Shown piece by piece: positions 1 through 5,317 of a DNA stretch of 10,166 nt; position 1 is the stretch's first letter; every line of letters begins with the position of its first letter. Location: NCBI GenBank assembly GCA_050250795.1, contig JBFWNZ010000121.1, forward strand, positions 1 through 10,166. The letters are read 5' to 3'. Position numbers and translations under genes: made by a program. This DNA comes from JBFWNZ01 sp050250795 (GTDB lineage Bacteria; Pseudomonadota; Alphaproteobacteria; UBA8366). Under the pieces are notes generated by a model. It was given only the letters and a program-made list of their open reading frames with translations. It had not been told where the DNA came from and made no database searches.

Positions 1-1
1 C

Positions 2-232
2 CTCTACGCCTCCGAGCACGGCAATCTCGGCCACATCGCCGCCGCCCGCGAGGCCGCCCGCCCGCTCCCCGCCCACGATTATGCCCGCCCGCCCCATCCC
101 GGCCGGCTGTTCTGGACCCGCTTCCACTGGGTCCCCTTCGCCCATCCCCGGGTGGACTTCGCCGATGCGGCGGCGGTCTATCCCGTGCTGGGGCGGTTCG
201 TGGCCGGGTTCGGGACGGTTCCGTCCCTTTAA
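2..232 (+). CDS. 3' end of an unrecognised protein gene
   Basis: An open frame enters from the left edge and runs 76 codons to a TAA stop. The visible C-terminus reads LYASEHGNLGHIAAAREAAR and continues through an aromatic and proline-rich stretch (RLFWTRFHWVPFAHPRVDF) to end in TVPSL. Base composition and codon use match the rest of the window, and the frame has no competing start needed because it is cut by the window edge. I do not recognise the family. The last three bases lie inside the inverted repeat that controls the downstream antitoxin gene, so the stop codon and the operator share sequence. No signal peptide or membrane segment can be judged from a fragment. Confidence 0.6.
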   Translation, partial: LYASEHGNLGHIAAAREAARPLPAHDYARPPHPGRLFWTRFHWVPFAHPRVDFADAAAVYPVLGRFVAGFGTVPSL

Positions 233-256
233 ATGTACGCCATTCAGGCGTACATT
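228..256 (+). promoter_or_regulatory. Candidate sigma-70 promoter of the toxin-antitoxin operon
   Basis: TTTAAA (228-233) and TACATT (251-256) are separated by exactly 17 bases and each matches four of six positions of the -35 and -10 consensus. The predicted start of transcription near 263 would leave a leader of about 17 bases carrying the AAGGAG ribosome site (266-271). Both hexamers lie within or at the edge of the palindrome 230-258, so a bound repressor would block polymerase directly. Confidence 0.5.
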
Positions 257-258
257 TA
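230..258. promoter_or_regulatory. Perfect inverted repeat: probable toxin-antitoxin operator
   Basis: Arms TAAATGTACGCC (230-241) and GGCGTACATTTA (247-258) are exact reverse complements around the 5-base spacer ATTCA. The right arm ends 21 bases before the antitoxin ATG. No T-run follows, so a terminator role is less likely. Type II antitoxins with ribbon-helix-helix-like N-termini usually bind such palindromes to repress their own operon. That this is the TacA-like binding site is inference from position and symmetry. Confidence 0.75.
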
Positions 259-279
259 GGGCAGCAAGGAGCCACGGCC

Positions 280-564
280 ATGACCGCCTCAACCGACACG
301 AAGCGCGACCGCATGCATCTGCGGCTGGATGCACGTACCAAGCGCAAGCTGGAGCGTGCGGCGGCCTATGCCGAAACGAGCGTCAGCGACTTCGTGCTGG
401 CAAACGCGCTGGCGGCGGCGGAGCGCGTGATCGACTCCAACGAAAGCCAGACCCTGTCCGACCGGGATTGGGACGCCTTCCAGGAGGCTCTCCTGAACCC
501 GCCGCAACCGAACGAGACCCTTCAGCGTGCCGTCCGCCGCTATCGCGAGCGGACCGGTGGATGA
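280..564 (+). CDS. DUF1778-family (TacA-like) antitoxin
   Basis: This 94-residue protein is the likely antitoxin of a two-gene type II module. Residues about 12-50 (MHLRLDARTKRKLERAAAYA, then TSVSDFVLANALAAAERVI) match the DUF1778 pattern, a ribbon-helix-helix-like DNA-binding and dimerising part. The C-terminal half (TLSDRDWDAFQEALLNPPQP, then NETLQRAVRRYRER) matches the segment that wraps and neutralises GNAT toxins in this family. Length is normal for the family. The ATG has an AAGGAG site (266-271) with 8-base spacing. The gene overlaps the toxin gene, as expected for co-translated TacAT-type pairs. It probably represses its own promoter through the palindrome at 230-258. Family assignment is firm; neutralisation and autoregulation are inferred from the family. 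Confidence 0.9.
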   Translation: MTASTDTKRDRMHLRLDARTKRKLERAAAYAETSVSDFVLANALAAAERVIDSNESQTLSDRDWDAFQEALLNPPQPNETLQRAVRRYRERTGG

Positions 565-1063
565 CCTGCCGCGCATCGAGCCCCTCGGTCCCGGACACAA
601 CCGATACGCCTTTTCCTGCGGCGAACCCGCCCTCGACGCCTATCTCCGGCGGCAGGCCGCGCAGGATATGCGCCGGCGCATCGCGCAGACCTTCGTCGCC
701 ATCGGCACCGCCCCTTCCGCCATCGCCGGCTATTACAGCCTGAGTGCGGCCAGCTTCGCGCGCGACGCCTTGCCGGCGGACCGTGCCAAGCGCCTTCCGC
801 ATTATCCCGTTCCCGCCGCGATCCTCGGCCGCCTCGCCGTGGACAATGCGTGGCAGGGACGCGGGCTCGGCGAGCATCTCCTGATGGATGCGATCCACCG
901 CACGCTCGCCGCCAGCCGTGCCGTCGCCATGCATGCGCTCGTCGTCGATGCGAAGAACGACCGCGTCGCCCGGTTCTACCGGCGCTATGGATTCCTGCCC
1001 TTTCCCGACAGTCCCGCGCGACTGTTCCTGCCGCTAGCGACAGTGGATCTCGCCATACGCTGA
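557..1063 (+). CDS. GNAT-family (TacT-like) acetyltransferase toxin
   Basis: The 168-residue product belongs to the GNAT toxins that acetylate the amino group of charged aminoacyl-tRNA and so block translation. Visible are the N-terminal FSCGEPALDAYLRRQA stretch (about residues 19-34) typical of these toxins, the acetyl-CoA-binding motif QGRGLG (100-105) and the FYRRYGF segment (140-146) that carries the catalytic tyrosine in TacT/AtaT-type enzymes. I chose GTG at 557, which overlaps the antitoxin stop by 8 bases and lets the protein begin close to the conserved region. An in-frame GTG at 527 would add ten residues (MPSAAIASGP) encoded wholly inside the antitoxin gene. Neither start has a strong ribosome site, which fits translational coupling. 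The key motifs are present, so it looks intact. Target tRNA cannot be predicted. Confidence 0.88.
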   Translation: MDDLPRIEPLGPGHNRYAFSCGEPALDAYLRRQAAQDMRRRIAQTFVAIGTAPSAIAGYYSLSAASFARDALPADRAKRLPHYPVPAAILGRLAVDNAWQGRGLGEHLLMDAIHRTLAASRAVAMHALVVDAKNDRVARFYRRYGFLPFPDSPARLFLPLATVDLAIR

Positions 1064-1077
1064 GGCACTCTCCACGA

Positions 1078-1106
1078 TTGACTCCCCCACCCGCCCTGCT
1101 TCCAAT
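1078..1106 (+). promoter_or_regulatory. Candidate promoter of the 2OG oxygenase gene
   Basis: TTGACT (1078-1083) and TCCAAT (1101-1106) are 17 bases apart, matching five of six and four of six consensus positions. The element lies in the 73-base gap after the toxin gene, and would start transcription about 24 bases before the ATG at 1137. The short gap leaves read-through from the toxin operon possible. Confidence 0.4.
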
Positions 1107-1136
1107 ACCCGGCAGGCAACAGCGAGGGCTCTTTCC

Positions 1137-2153
1137 ATGGCCTTCACCGCACTCCGGCAGGCGGTTCCCGAGCGGGACATTCCGATCATCGACGTGGCGG
1201 ACGCGGTCGCCGGCGTGCCGGGCGCGCTGGCGCGGGCCGGGGCGCGGCTGCGGGACGCACAGGAGAATGTCGGCTTCTACTACCTGACCGGCCATGGCGT
1301 GCCGGCGGCGCTGATCGAGCGTATGTTCGCCGAGACCGCGCGCTTTCACGCCCAGCCCGCCGAGGCCAAGCTGGCGATCCGCCAGAACGCCGACAATGTC
1401 GGCTACATGGCGCCGAAACAGGCGGTCAGCCGCGCCAACAACCTGGACGGCGTGGCGCGCCGGCCCGACCGGGTCGAGGCCTTCTTCATGAAACGCGACC
1501 TCGCCCCCGACCATCCCGACGTGCTGGCGGGCAAGCCGTTCCGCGGCGTGAACCAGTGGCCGGCGGACCTGCCCGGATTCCGCGAGACCTGCCTTGCCTA
1601 CTGCGAGGCCATGGAGCGGTTGGGCAAGCGCCTGCTGCCGATCTACGCCACCGCGCTCGACCTGCCGCCGGACTGGTTCGACGCGGCCTTTGCCGACCCG
1701 ATGTTCACGCTCCGCCTGTCGCACTATCCGCCGGCCGAGGATTACGAGACGGAGGAGTACGGCATCGCGCCGCACAAGGATTCCAGCTTCCTCACCCTGC
1801 TGGCGCCGAACGATGTGCCGGGGCTGGCGATCCGCTCGGCGGATGGAGAGTGGATGGCGATGCCGCCGGTCCCCGGCGCCTATGTCGTCAACACCGGCGA
1901 CATGCTGGCGCGCTGGACCAACGACCGCTTCCGCGCCACGCCGCACGGCGCGGCGAACACCAGCGGCGTCGAGCGCTATGCCGTCCCCTTCTTTTTCGAC
2001 TGCGCGCTCGACCACGTCATGGAATGCCTGCCGACCTGCACCGGGCCGGACAACCCGCCGCGCTATCCGCCCACCACCTATCGCGACTACATGCTCTGGT
2101 ACACCACCTCGAACTACGCCAACGTGGCCGCCGCGCGCGGAGCGGCGGAGTAG
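1137..2153 (+). CDS. Isopenicillin-N-synthase-like 2-oxoglutarate/Fe(II) dioxygenase
   Basis: The 338-residue product is a cytosolic non-haem iron oxygenase of the IPNS / plant-type 2OG oxygenase family. An N-terminal DIOX_N-type region starts at DIPIIDV (14-20) and includes VGFYYLTGHGV (45-55). The catalytic jelly-roll carries the iron triad H213-x-D215 in APHKDSSFLTLL and H270 in RATPHG. The 2-oxoglutarate-binding arginine is probably R280 in RYAVPFFFD, where the usual R-x-S is R-x-A. Length is typical. A GAGGG site (1124-1128) precedes the ATG by 8 bases. The 56-codon gene follows 14 bases after the stop, so the two may be co-transcribed. Bacterial members act on varied small substrates (amino acids, pyrimidines, secondary metabolites) and some form ethylene. 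Nothing here identifies the substrate. Confidence 0.9.
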   Translation: MAFTALRQAVPERDIPIIDVADAVAGVPGALARAGARLRDAQENVGFYYLTGHGVPAALIERMFAETARFHAQPAEAKLAIRQNADNVGYMAPKQAVSRANNLDGVARRPDRVEAFFMKRDLAPDHPDVLAGKPFRGVNQWPADLPGFRETCLAYCEAMERLGKRLLPIYATALDLPPDWFDAAFADPMFTLRLSHYPPAEDYETEEYGIAPHKDSSFLTLLAPNDVPGLAIRSADGEWMAMPPVPGAYVVNTGDMLARWTNDRFRATPHGAANTSGVERYAVPFFFDCALDHVMECLPTCTGPDNPPRYPPTTYRDYMLWYTTSNYANVAAARGAAE

Positions 2154-2155
2154 AC

Positions 2156-2167
2156 GGGAGCGCTCCC
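2156..2167. promoter_or_regulatory. Ribosome binding site inside a 12-bp palindrome
   Basis: GGGAGCGCTCCC is a perfect palindrome lying directly before the ATG at 2168. Its left half, GGGAG (2156-2160), is the Shine-Dalgarno sequence of the small gene, 7 bases from the start. If the RNA folded on itself the site would be only partly exposed. The hairpin has almost no loop, so an intramolecular fold is doubtful; the main value of the site is that it supports the chosen start. Confidence 0.45.
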
Positions 2168-2338
2168 ATGCACCACAAACGAGGCCGCGCCCGCAATCGC
2201 CGGGCCGGCTGCAAGCTCTGCAAGCCCTGGAAGGTGAACGGCTTCCGCACCGAACGCCCCGATGGCGAACAATTCGGAAGCCGCCGCCGTCGCGTGGCCG
2301 CAGCGCTGGCCATCCGCGAAGAGCGCAGCCGCTCCTGA
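2168..2338 (+). CDS. Small basic CxxC protein of unknown function (56 aa)
   Basis: The product is 56 residues and strongly basic. It begins MHHKRGRARNRRAGCKLCKP, continues WKVNGFRTERPDGEQF and ends in an arginine-rich helix-like tail RRRRVAAALAIREERSRS. Cysteines 15 and 18 form one CxxC pair, too few for a full structural zinc site without a partner or a dimer. Short proteins with an N-terminal KRGR-x-N-x-RAGC-x-x-CKP-type pattern occur widely in proteobacteria as uncharacterised conserved proteins; I recall the pattern but cannot name a function. A GGGAG site at 7-base spacing supports the start. The frame is open well upstream through the oxygenase gene, which is shadow. The basic charge suggests RNA or DNA contact, but this is inference. 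Confidence 0.65.
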   Translation: MHHKRGRARNRRAGCKLCKPWKVNGFRTERPDGEQFGSRRRRVAAALAIREERSRS

Positions 2339-2420
2339 GCGTTGCAGACGACGCTTAAGGTTCCCATATTGTTCCTGCCCTTGCCCGTGCGGGGCACGGA
2401 AGCCGGAACCCATGCGCCCT

Positions 2421-2444
2421 GTTAACATTTGCTGACATTTTCCG
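2421..2444 (+). repeat. Tandem 10-bp direct repeat, copy A
   Basis: GTTAACATTT (2421-2430) is followed without a gap by GCTGACATTT (2431-2440) and then TCCG. The two decamers match at 8 of 10 positions and are one helical turn apart. The AT-rich block stands out in very GC-rich sequence. It is the first of three such pairs upstream of the Gfo/Idh/MocA gene, which suggests a regulator binding site. Confidence 0.65.
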
Positions 2445-2471
2445 TTTCCGGACGCGCAGACCGCCCGCCAT

Positions 2472-2503
2472 CGCCTCGTCCTGAGTCTGACAAGGGCGAG
2501 GCG
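2472..2503. other. Long GC-rich hairpin between repeat copies A and B
   Basis: CGCCTCGTCC (2472-2481) pairs with GGGCGAGGCG (2494-2503) over ten positions with one G-U wobble in the plus-strand RNA, leaving a 12-base loop. No T-run follows, so it is not a classical intrinsic terminator. It could end transcription from the upstream oxygenase unit with Rho, form part of an untranslated leader, or be incidental to high GC. Confidence 0.45.
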
Positions 2504-2518
2504 GGGGATGATGTCCGC

Positions 2519-2538
2519 GCCGGGGACTGCACCCCGGC
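2519..2538. other. Second GC hairpin
   Basis: GCCGGGG (2519-2525) and CCCCGGC (2532-2538) are perfect reverse complements around the 6-base loop ACTGCA. It stands 15 bases after the previous hairpin and 16 bases before repeat copy B. No T-run follows. Confidence 0.4.
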
Positions 2539-2554
2539 CCTGAGACGGCGCAAT

Positions 2555-2578
2555 GCCGACAAATGATGACATTTTCCG
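2555..2578 (+). repeat. Tandem 10-bp direct repeat, copy B
   Basis: GCCGACAAAT (2555-2564) is followed directly by GATGACATTT (2565-2574) and TCCG. The 12-mer TGACATTTTCCG at 2567-2578 is identical to 2433-2444 in copy A, 134 bases upstream. Same layout as copy A: two decamers in direct orientation, then (T/C)CCG-like bases. Confidence 0.65.
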
Positions 2579-2607
2579 ACTGCGCGGTATGCGGGCACGG
2601 GCGCGAT

Positions 2608-2631
2608 GCTGACAGATGTTTACATTCCCGC
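2608..2631 (+). repeat. Tandem 10-bp direct repeat, copy C
   Basis: GCTGACAGAT (2608-2617) is followed directly by GTTTACATTC (2618-2627) and CCGC. It lies 53 bases after copy B and overlaps the candidate -35 hexamer TTTACA (2619-2624). A protein bound here would touch RNA polymerase, so this copy is the one best placed to control transcription. Confidence 0.6.
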
Positions 2632-2648
2632 GCCGGCGGGCCGAATAT
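2619..2648 (+). promoter_or_regulatory. Candidate promoter of the Gfo/Idh/MocA oxidoreductase gene
   Basis: TTTACA (2619-2624) and GAATAT (2643-2648) are 18 bases apart, with five of six and about four of six matches to the sigma-70 hexamers. Transcription would begin near 2655, giving a leader of about 60 bases that contains the palindrome 2668-2683. The spacer is very GC-rich, and the -35 hexamer is part of repeat copy C. Confidence 0.4.
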
Positions 2649-2667
2649 GGCGGGCAATCCGGGCCGG

Positions 2668-2683
2668 CGTCCGCCGGCGGACG
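2668..2683. promoter_or_regulatory. 16-bp perfect palindrome in the predicted 5' leader
   Basis: CGTCCGCCGGCGGACG is exactly self-complementary and ends 34 bases before the ATG at 2718. It could be a dimeric repressor site just downstream of the candidate promoter. GC-only palindromes arise often by chance in sequence of this composition, so the functional call is weak. Confidence 0.35.
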
Positions 2684-2717
2684 ATCCAATGAACATCGGG
2701 CAAGGGAGGCTCAAGGC

Positions 2718-3692
2718 ATGATCAATGCCGCAATCGTCGGGCTGGGGCGCTGGGGACAGACCCTGGTCAATTCCGTTCAGGGCAAGAGCGACAAGATCAA
2801 GTTCACCGCCGGCGTGACCCGCACCGTGTCCAAGGCGGCGGACTATGCGCGCGACAAGGGGTTCCCGCTCGGCGACGACTATGACGCGGTGCTGCGCGAC
2901 AAGTCGATCCAGGCCATCGTGCTGGCGACGCCGCATTCCCAGCATGCCGACCAGATCAAGGCCGCGGCCAAGGCGAAGAAGCACGTCTTCGTGGAGAAGC
3001 CCTTCACGCTGGACAAGAAAAGCGCCGAGGCGTCGGTGAAGGCGATGGAACGGGCCAAGCGCGTGCTGGCGCTGGGCCACAACCGGCGCTTCCTGCCGGC
3101 CTGGTCGAAGATGAAGGGGATGATCGACGACGGCTCGGTCGGCACGGTCACCCATGTCGAGGCGAACTACTCGGGCAACGGCGCCTTCCGCTTTCCGAAG
3201 GATGGCTGGCGCGCCGACCGCAACGAGAGCCCGGCCGGCGGCATGGGCGGCACCGGCATCCACATGGTCGACACCTTCATCGGCATGTTCGGCCGCATCA
3301 AGAGCGTCTACTGTATCAGCAAGCATCTGGTGGCGCCGCTGCCCATCGACGACACCACCGTCATGCTGTTCGAGTTCGAGAGCGGGATGACTGGCTATCT
3401 CGCCTCGAACGCCGGCACGGTGCAGACCTGGCGCATCGAGGCCTTCGGCACCAAGGCGACGGTCGAGATCGACGACCACCGCAAGTTCGTCGTGCGGCCC
3501 CAGGAAGGCCAGACCCAGATCGCCGATCTGGGCGCCTTCGACATGGAGCGGGCGGAACTGGAGAGCTTTGCCGATGCCTGCGAGGGCCGCGGCACCTATC
3601 CGCTGCCGAACGACCAGGCGATCCACGGCGTGGCCGTGTTCGAGGCGATCATGAAGTCGGCCGCAACGCGCAAGACCGTGATGGTGAAGTAG
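2718..3692 (+). CDS. Gfo/Idh/MocA-family NAD(P)-dependent oxidoreductase
   Basis: The 324-residue product is a probable dehydrogenase of sugars, inositols, sugar acids or related polyols. The N-terminal Rossmann domain shows IVGLGRWG (6-13) for dinucleotide binding, the LATPHSQHADQI segment and the family hallmark EKPF at 93-96, whose lysine lies in the active site. The C-terminal alpha/beta domain has GGMGGTGIHMVD (174-185), in which H182 matches the conserved catalytic-region histidine of the G-x-H-x-x-D motif. Length is typical. I took ATG 2718 because GGGAGG (2704-2709) lies 8 bases upstream; the frame is open 34 codons further upstream without support. A 379-base structured region precedes it. 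The gene is convergent with hyuB, with 3 bases between the stops. Substrate unknown. Confidence 0.92.
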   Translation: MINAAIVGLGRWGQTLVNSVQGKSDKIKFTAGVTRTVSKAADYARDKGFPLGDDYDAVLRDKSIQAIVLATPHSQHADQIKAAAKAKKHVFVEKPFTLDKKSAEASVKAMERAKRVLALGHNRRFLPAWSKMKGMIDDGSVGTVTHVEANYSGNGAFRFPKDGWRADRNESPAGGMGGTGIHMVDTFIGMFGRIKSVYCISKHLVAPLPIDDTTVMLFEFESGMTGYLASNAGTVQTWRIEAFGTKATVEIDDHRKFVVRPQEGQTQIADLGAFDMERAELESFADACEGRGTYPLPNDQAIHGVAVFEAIMKSAATRKTVMVK

Positions 3693-3700
3693 CGCCTACT
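3688..3700. other. Inverted repeat joining two convergent stop codons
   Basis: AGTAG (3688-3692) and CTACT (3696-3700) are reverse complements around CGC. They contain the TAG stop of the oxidoreductase gene on the plus strand and the TAG stop of hyuB on the minus strand. The arms are short, so a real terminator function is doubtful; no other terminator is seen between these genes. Confidence 0.3.
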
Positions 3701-5306
3701 CCGCCGAACCCCACCCGCCGCCGCCCGCCGTCTCGATCCACAGCACCTCGCTGGGCTTGAGCCGGGCGGCGGTGGTCTTGGAGGCAAGCGTCCGGCGCCG
3801 CCCCCCGGCGTCCTCGACCTGGAAACTGGCGGGCCGGCCCGCACCGCCGCCGGCCGCGCCCTTGGCCGGATGCAGCGCCCGCTCGAAGGTGAGCGAGAAC
3901 TCCGCCGCCTCGGACAGCACGCGAATGCCGCGCCGTACGCCCATGCCGCCGCGATGGCGGCCGGTGCCGCCCGACCCCTCGGCCAGTTCATAGGTCTCGA
4001 CGCGGAAGGGAAAGGCCGCCTCCAGCGCCTCGACCGGCAGGTTCATCGTGTTGCCCATATGGCAGCGATGCCCGTCCAGCCCCGGCCCGGCGGCCGAGGC
4101 GCCCATGCCGCCGCCGATGGTCTCGTAATGCACGAAATGGCGGCCGCGCGCCGCATCCCAGCCGCCGATGGTGAAGATGCCGGCGCAACCGTAGCTGCCG
4201 CCGACCGCCCGCTCCGGGATCGCCGGGGCAAGCGCGTCGAGCAGCAGATCGACGATGCGGGTCGAGGTCTCGGTGTTGCCGGCCACGACCGGGGCCGGAA
4301 AGACCGGGTTGACCAGCGTGCCCGGCGGCGCGTCGATCGACACCGGCCGGTAGGCGCCGGAATTGGGCGGCACCTGACCGCCGCCCAGCGCCAGGGCAAG
4401 GTAGTAGCAGGCCGACGCCGTGACGGCGATGGGCGCGTTGGCGGGGCCGCGCGCCTGGGGAGAGGTGCCGTCGAAGTCGATGGCGAGCGTCGCGCCCTGC
4501 TTGTCGATGCGCACCGCCATGGCAAGGTCGCCATCGCCCCGATCCTCGACATAGCCGTCGCCGTCGAGGCGGTGGACGGCGCGATAGGTGCCATCGGGGA
4601 TCGCGCGCAGCGCCGCCTCGACCATCGCCTGGCTGTAATCCTGGGTCTCGGCGAAGATGCGCCGCACCGTCGCGCCGCCATAGCGGCGGATCAGCGCCTC
4701 CACCCGCTCCACGCCGCGGGCGTTGCAGGCGATCTGGGCCTGGAAGTCGCCCATCCGGTCCTGCGGCGCGCGCAGGTTGGCGAACAGCAGGGTCGACAGG
4801 CCCTCGTCGATCCGTCCCTCGCGCACGATGCGGATCGGCGGCACGCGGATGCCTTCCTTGACGATCTCGTCGGTGACGGTGGAGGAGCCCGCCGCCGCCC
4901 CGCCGACATCCGGCCAATGCACCCGCGCCGCCGCGAAGCCCGCGACCGACGGCCCGTCGAAAATCGGCGTCATCAGGGTCATGTCGGGCAGGTGCGAGCC
5001 GCCCTCATAGGGATCGTTGTGCAGCACCGCATCGCCCGGCCGCCAGGTCTCCAGCGGAAAGCGGCGCAGGATGCCGCGCGCCGAAAAGGGCATGGCGCCC
5101 AGATGCACCGGGATGTCGTTGCCCTGGGCCACCACATCGCCGGCCGCGTCCAGCAGGGCGCAGGACAGGTCGGCGGACAGGCTCAGCAGCGGCGAGAAGC
5201 TGGCCCGCATCATCACGGACTTCATCTCCTCGCAGATCGCGTAGAGCCCGCCCCGCACCACCTCGAAGGTGACGGGGTCCTCGCGCATCAGCGACGGCTC
5301 GCCCAT
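3696..5306 (-). CDS. hyuB: Hydantoinase B / 5-oxoprolinase-type beta subunit
   Basis: The 536-residue product is the HyuB partner of HyuA in an ATP-dependent cyclic-amide hydrolase (N-methylhydantoinase, 5-oxoprolinase or related; the acetone carboxylase beta/alpha subunits are relatives). Family landmarks are DPVTFEVVRGGL (10-21), DIPVHLGAMPF (64-74), HNDPYEGGSHLPD (96-108), HWPDVGG (130-136) and a C-terminal GSGGTGRHRGGMG stretch. Histidines and aspartates in the NDPY-x-GG-x-HLPD part are the probable metal or active-site ligands. Length fits the family. I chose the ATG at 5306 because GGGAGG (complement of 5313-5318) is 6 bases away; the ATG at 5312 touches that site directly. The hyuA stop overlaps the ribosome site by one base, so the pair is surely one operon and probably translationally coupled. 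Substrate is not predictable from sequence alone. Confidence 0.92.
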   Translation of the reverse strand: MGEPSLMREDPVTFEVVRGGLYAICEEMKSVMMRASFSPLLSLSADLSCALLDAAGDVVAQGNDIPVHLGAMPFSARGILRRFPLETWRPGDAVLHNDPYEGGSHLPDMTLMTPIFDGPSVAGFAAARVHWPDVGGAAAGSSTVTDEIVKEGIRVPPIRIVREGRIDEGLSTLLFANLRAPQDRMGDFQAQIACNARGVERVEALIRRYGGATVRRIFAETQDYSQAMVEAALRAIPDGTYRAVHRLDGDGYVEDRGDGDLAMAVRIDKQGATLAIDFDGTSPQARGPANAPIAVTASACYYLALALGGGQVPPNSGAYRPVSIDAPPGTLVNPVFPAPVVAGNTETSTRIVDLLLDALAPAIPERAVGGSYGCAGIFTIGGWDAARGRHFVHYETIGGGMGASAAGPGLDGHRCHMGNTMNLPVEALEAAFPFRVETYELAEGSGGTGRHRGGMGVRRGIRVLSEAAEFSLTFERALHPAKGAAGGGAGRPASFQVEDAGGRRRTLASKTTAARLKPSEVLWIETAGGGGWGSAE

Positions 5307-5317
5307 GGCCATCCTCC

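Noticed and set aside
230..258. The palindrome read as an intrinsic terminator of the upstream gene
   Set aside because: It is AT-rich at the ends, has no following T-run and overlaps promoter hexamers and the antitoxin leader, so operator is the better reading.
540..2015. Minus-strand open frame of 491 codons across the toxin and oxygenase genes
   Set aside because: It spans two well-supported plus-strand genes and an intergenic gap, as expected of a shadow frame.
2405..2424. GGAAC followed by GTTAAC as an EcfG promoter near repeat copy A
   Set aside because: The spacing is only about 11 bases and no CGTT lies at the right distance.
2508..2543. An 11-codon leader-peptide-like frame (MMSAPGTAPRP)
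   Set aside because: It begins after a G-rich run but contains no regulatory codon run, and its end overlaps a hairpin by composition; there is no attenuator or terminator downstream.
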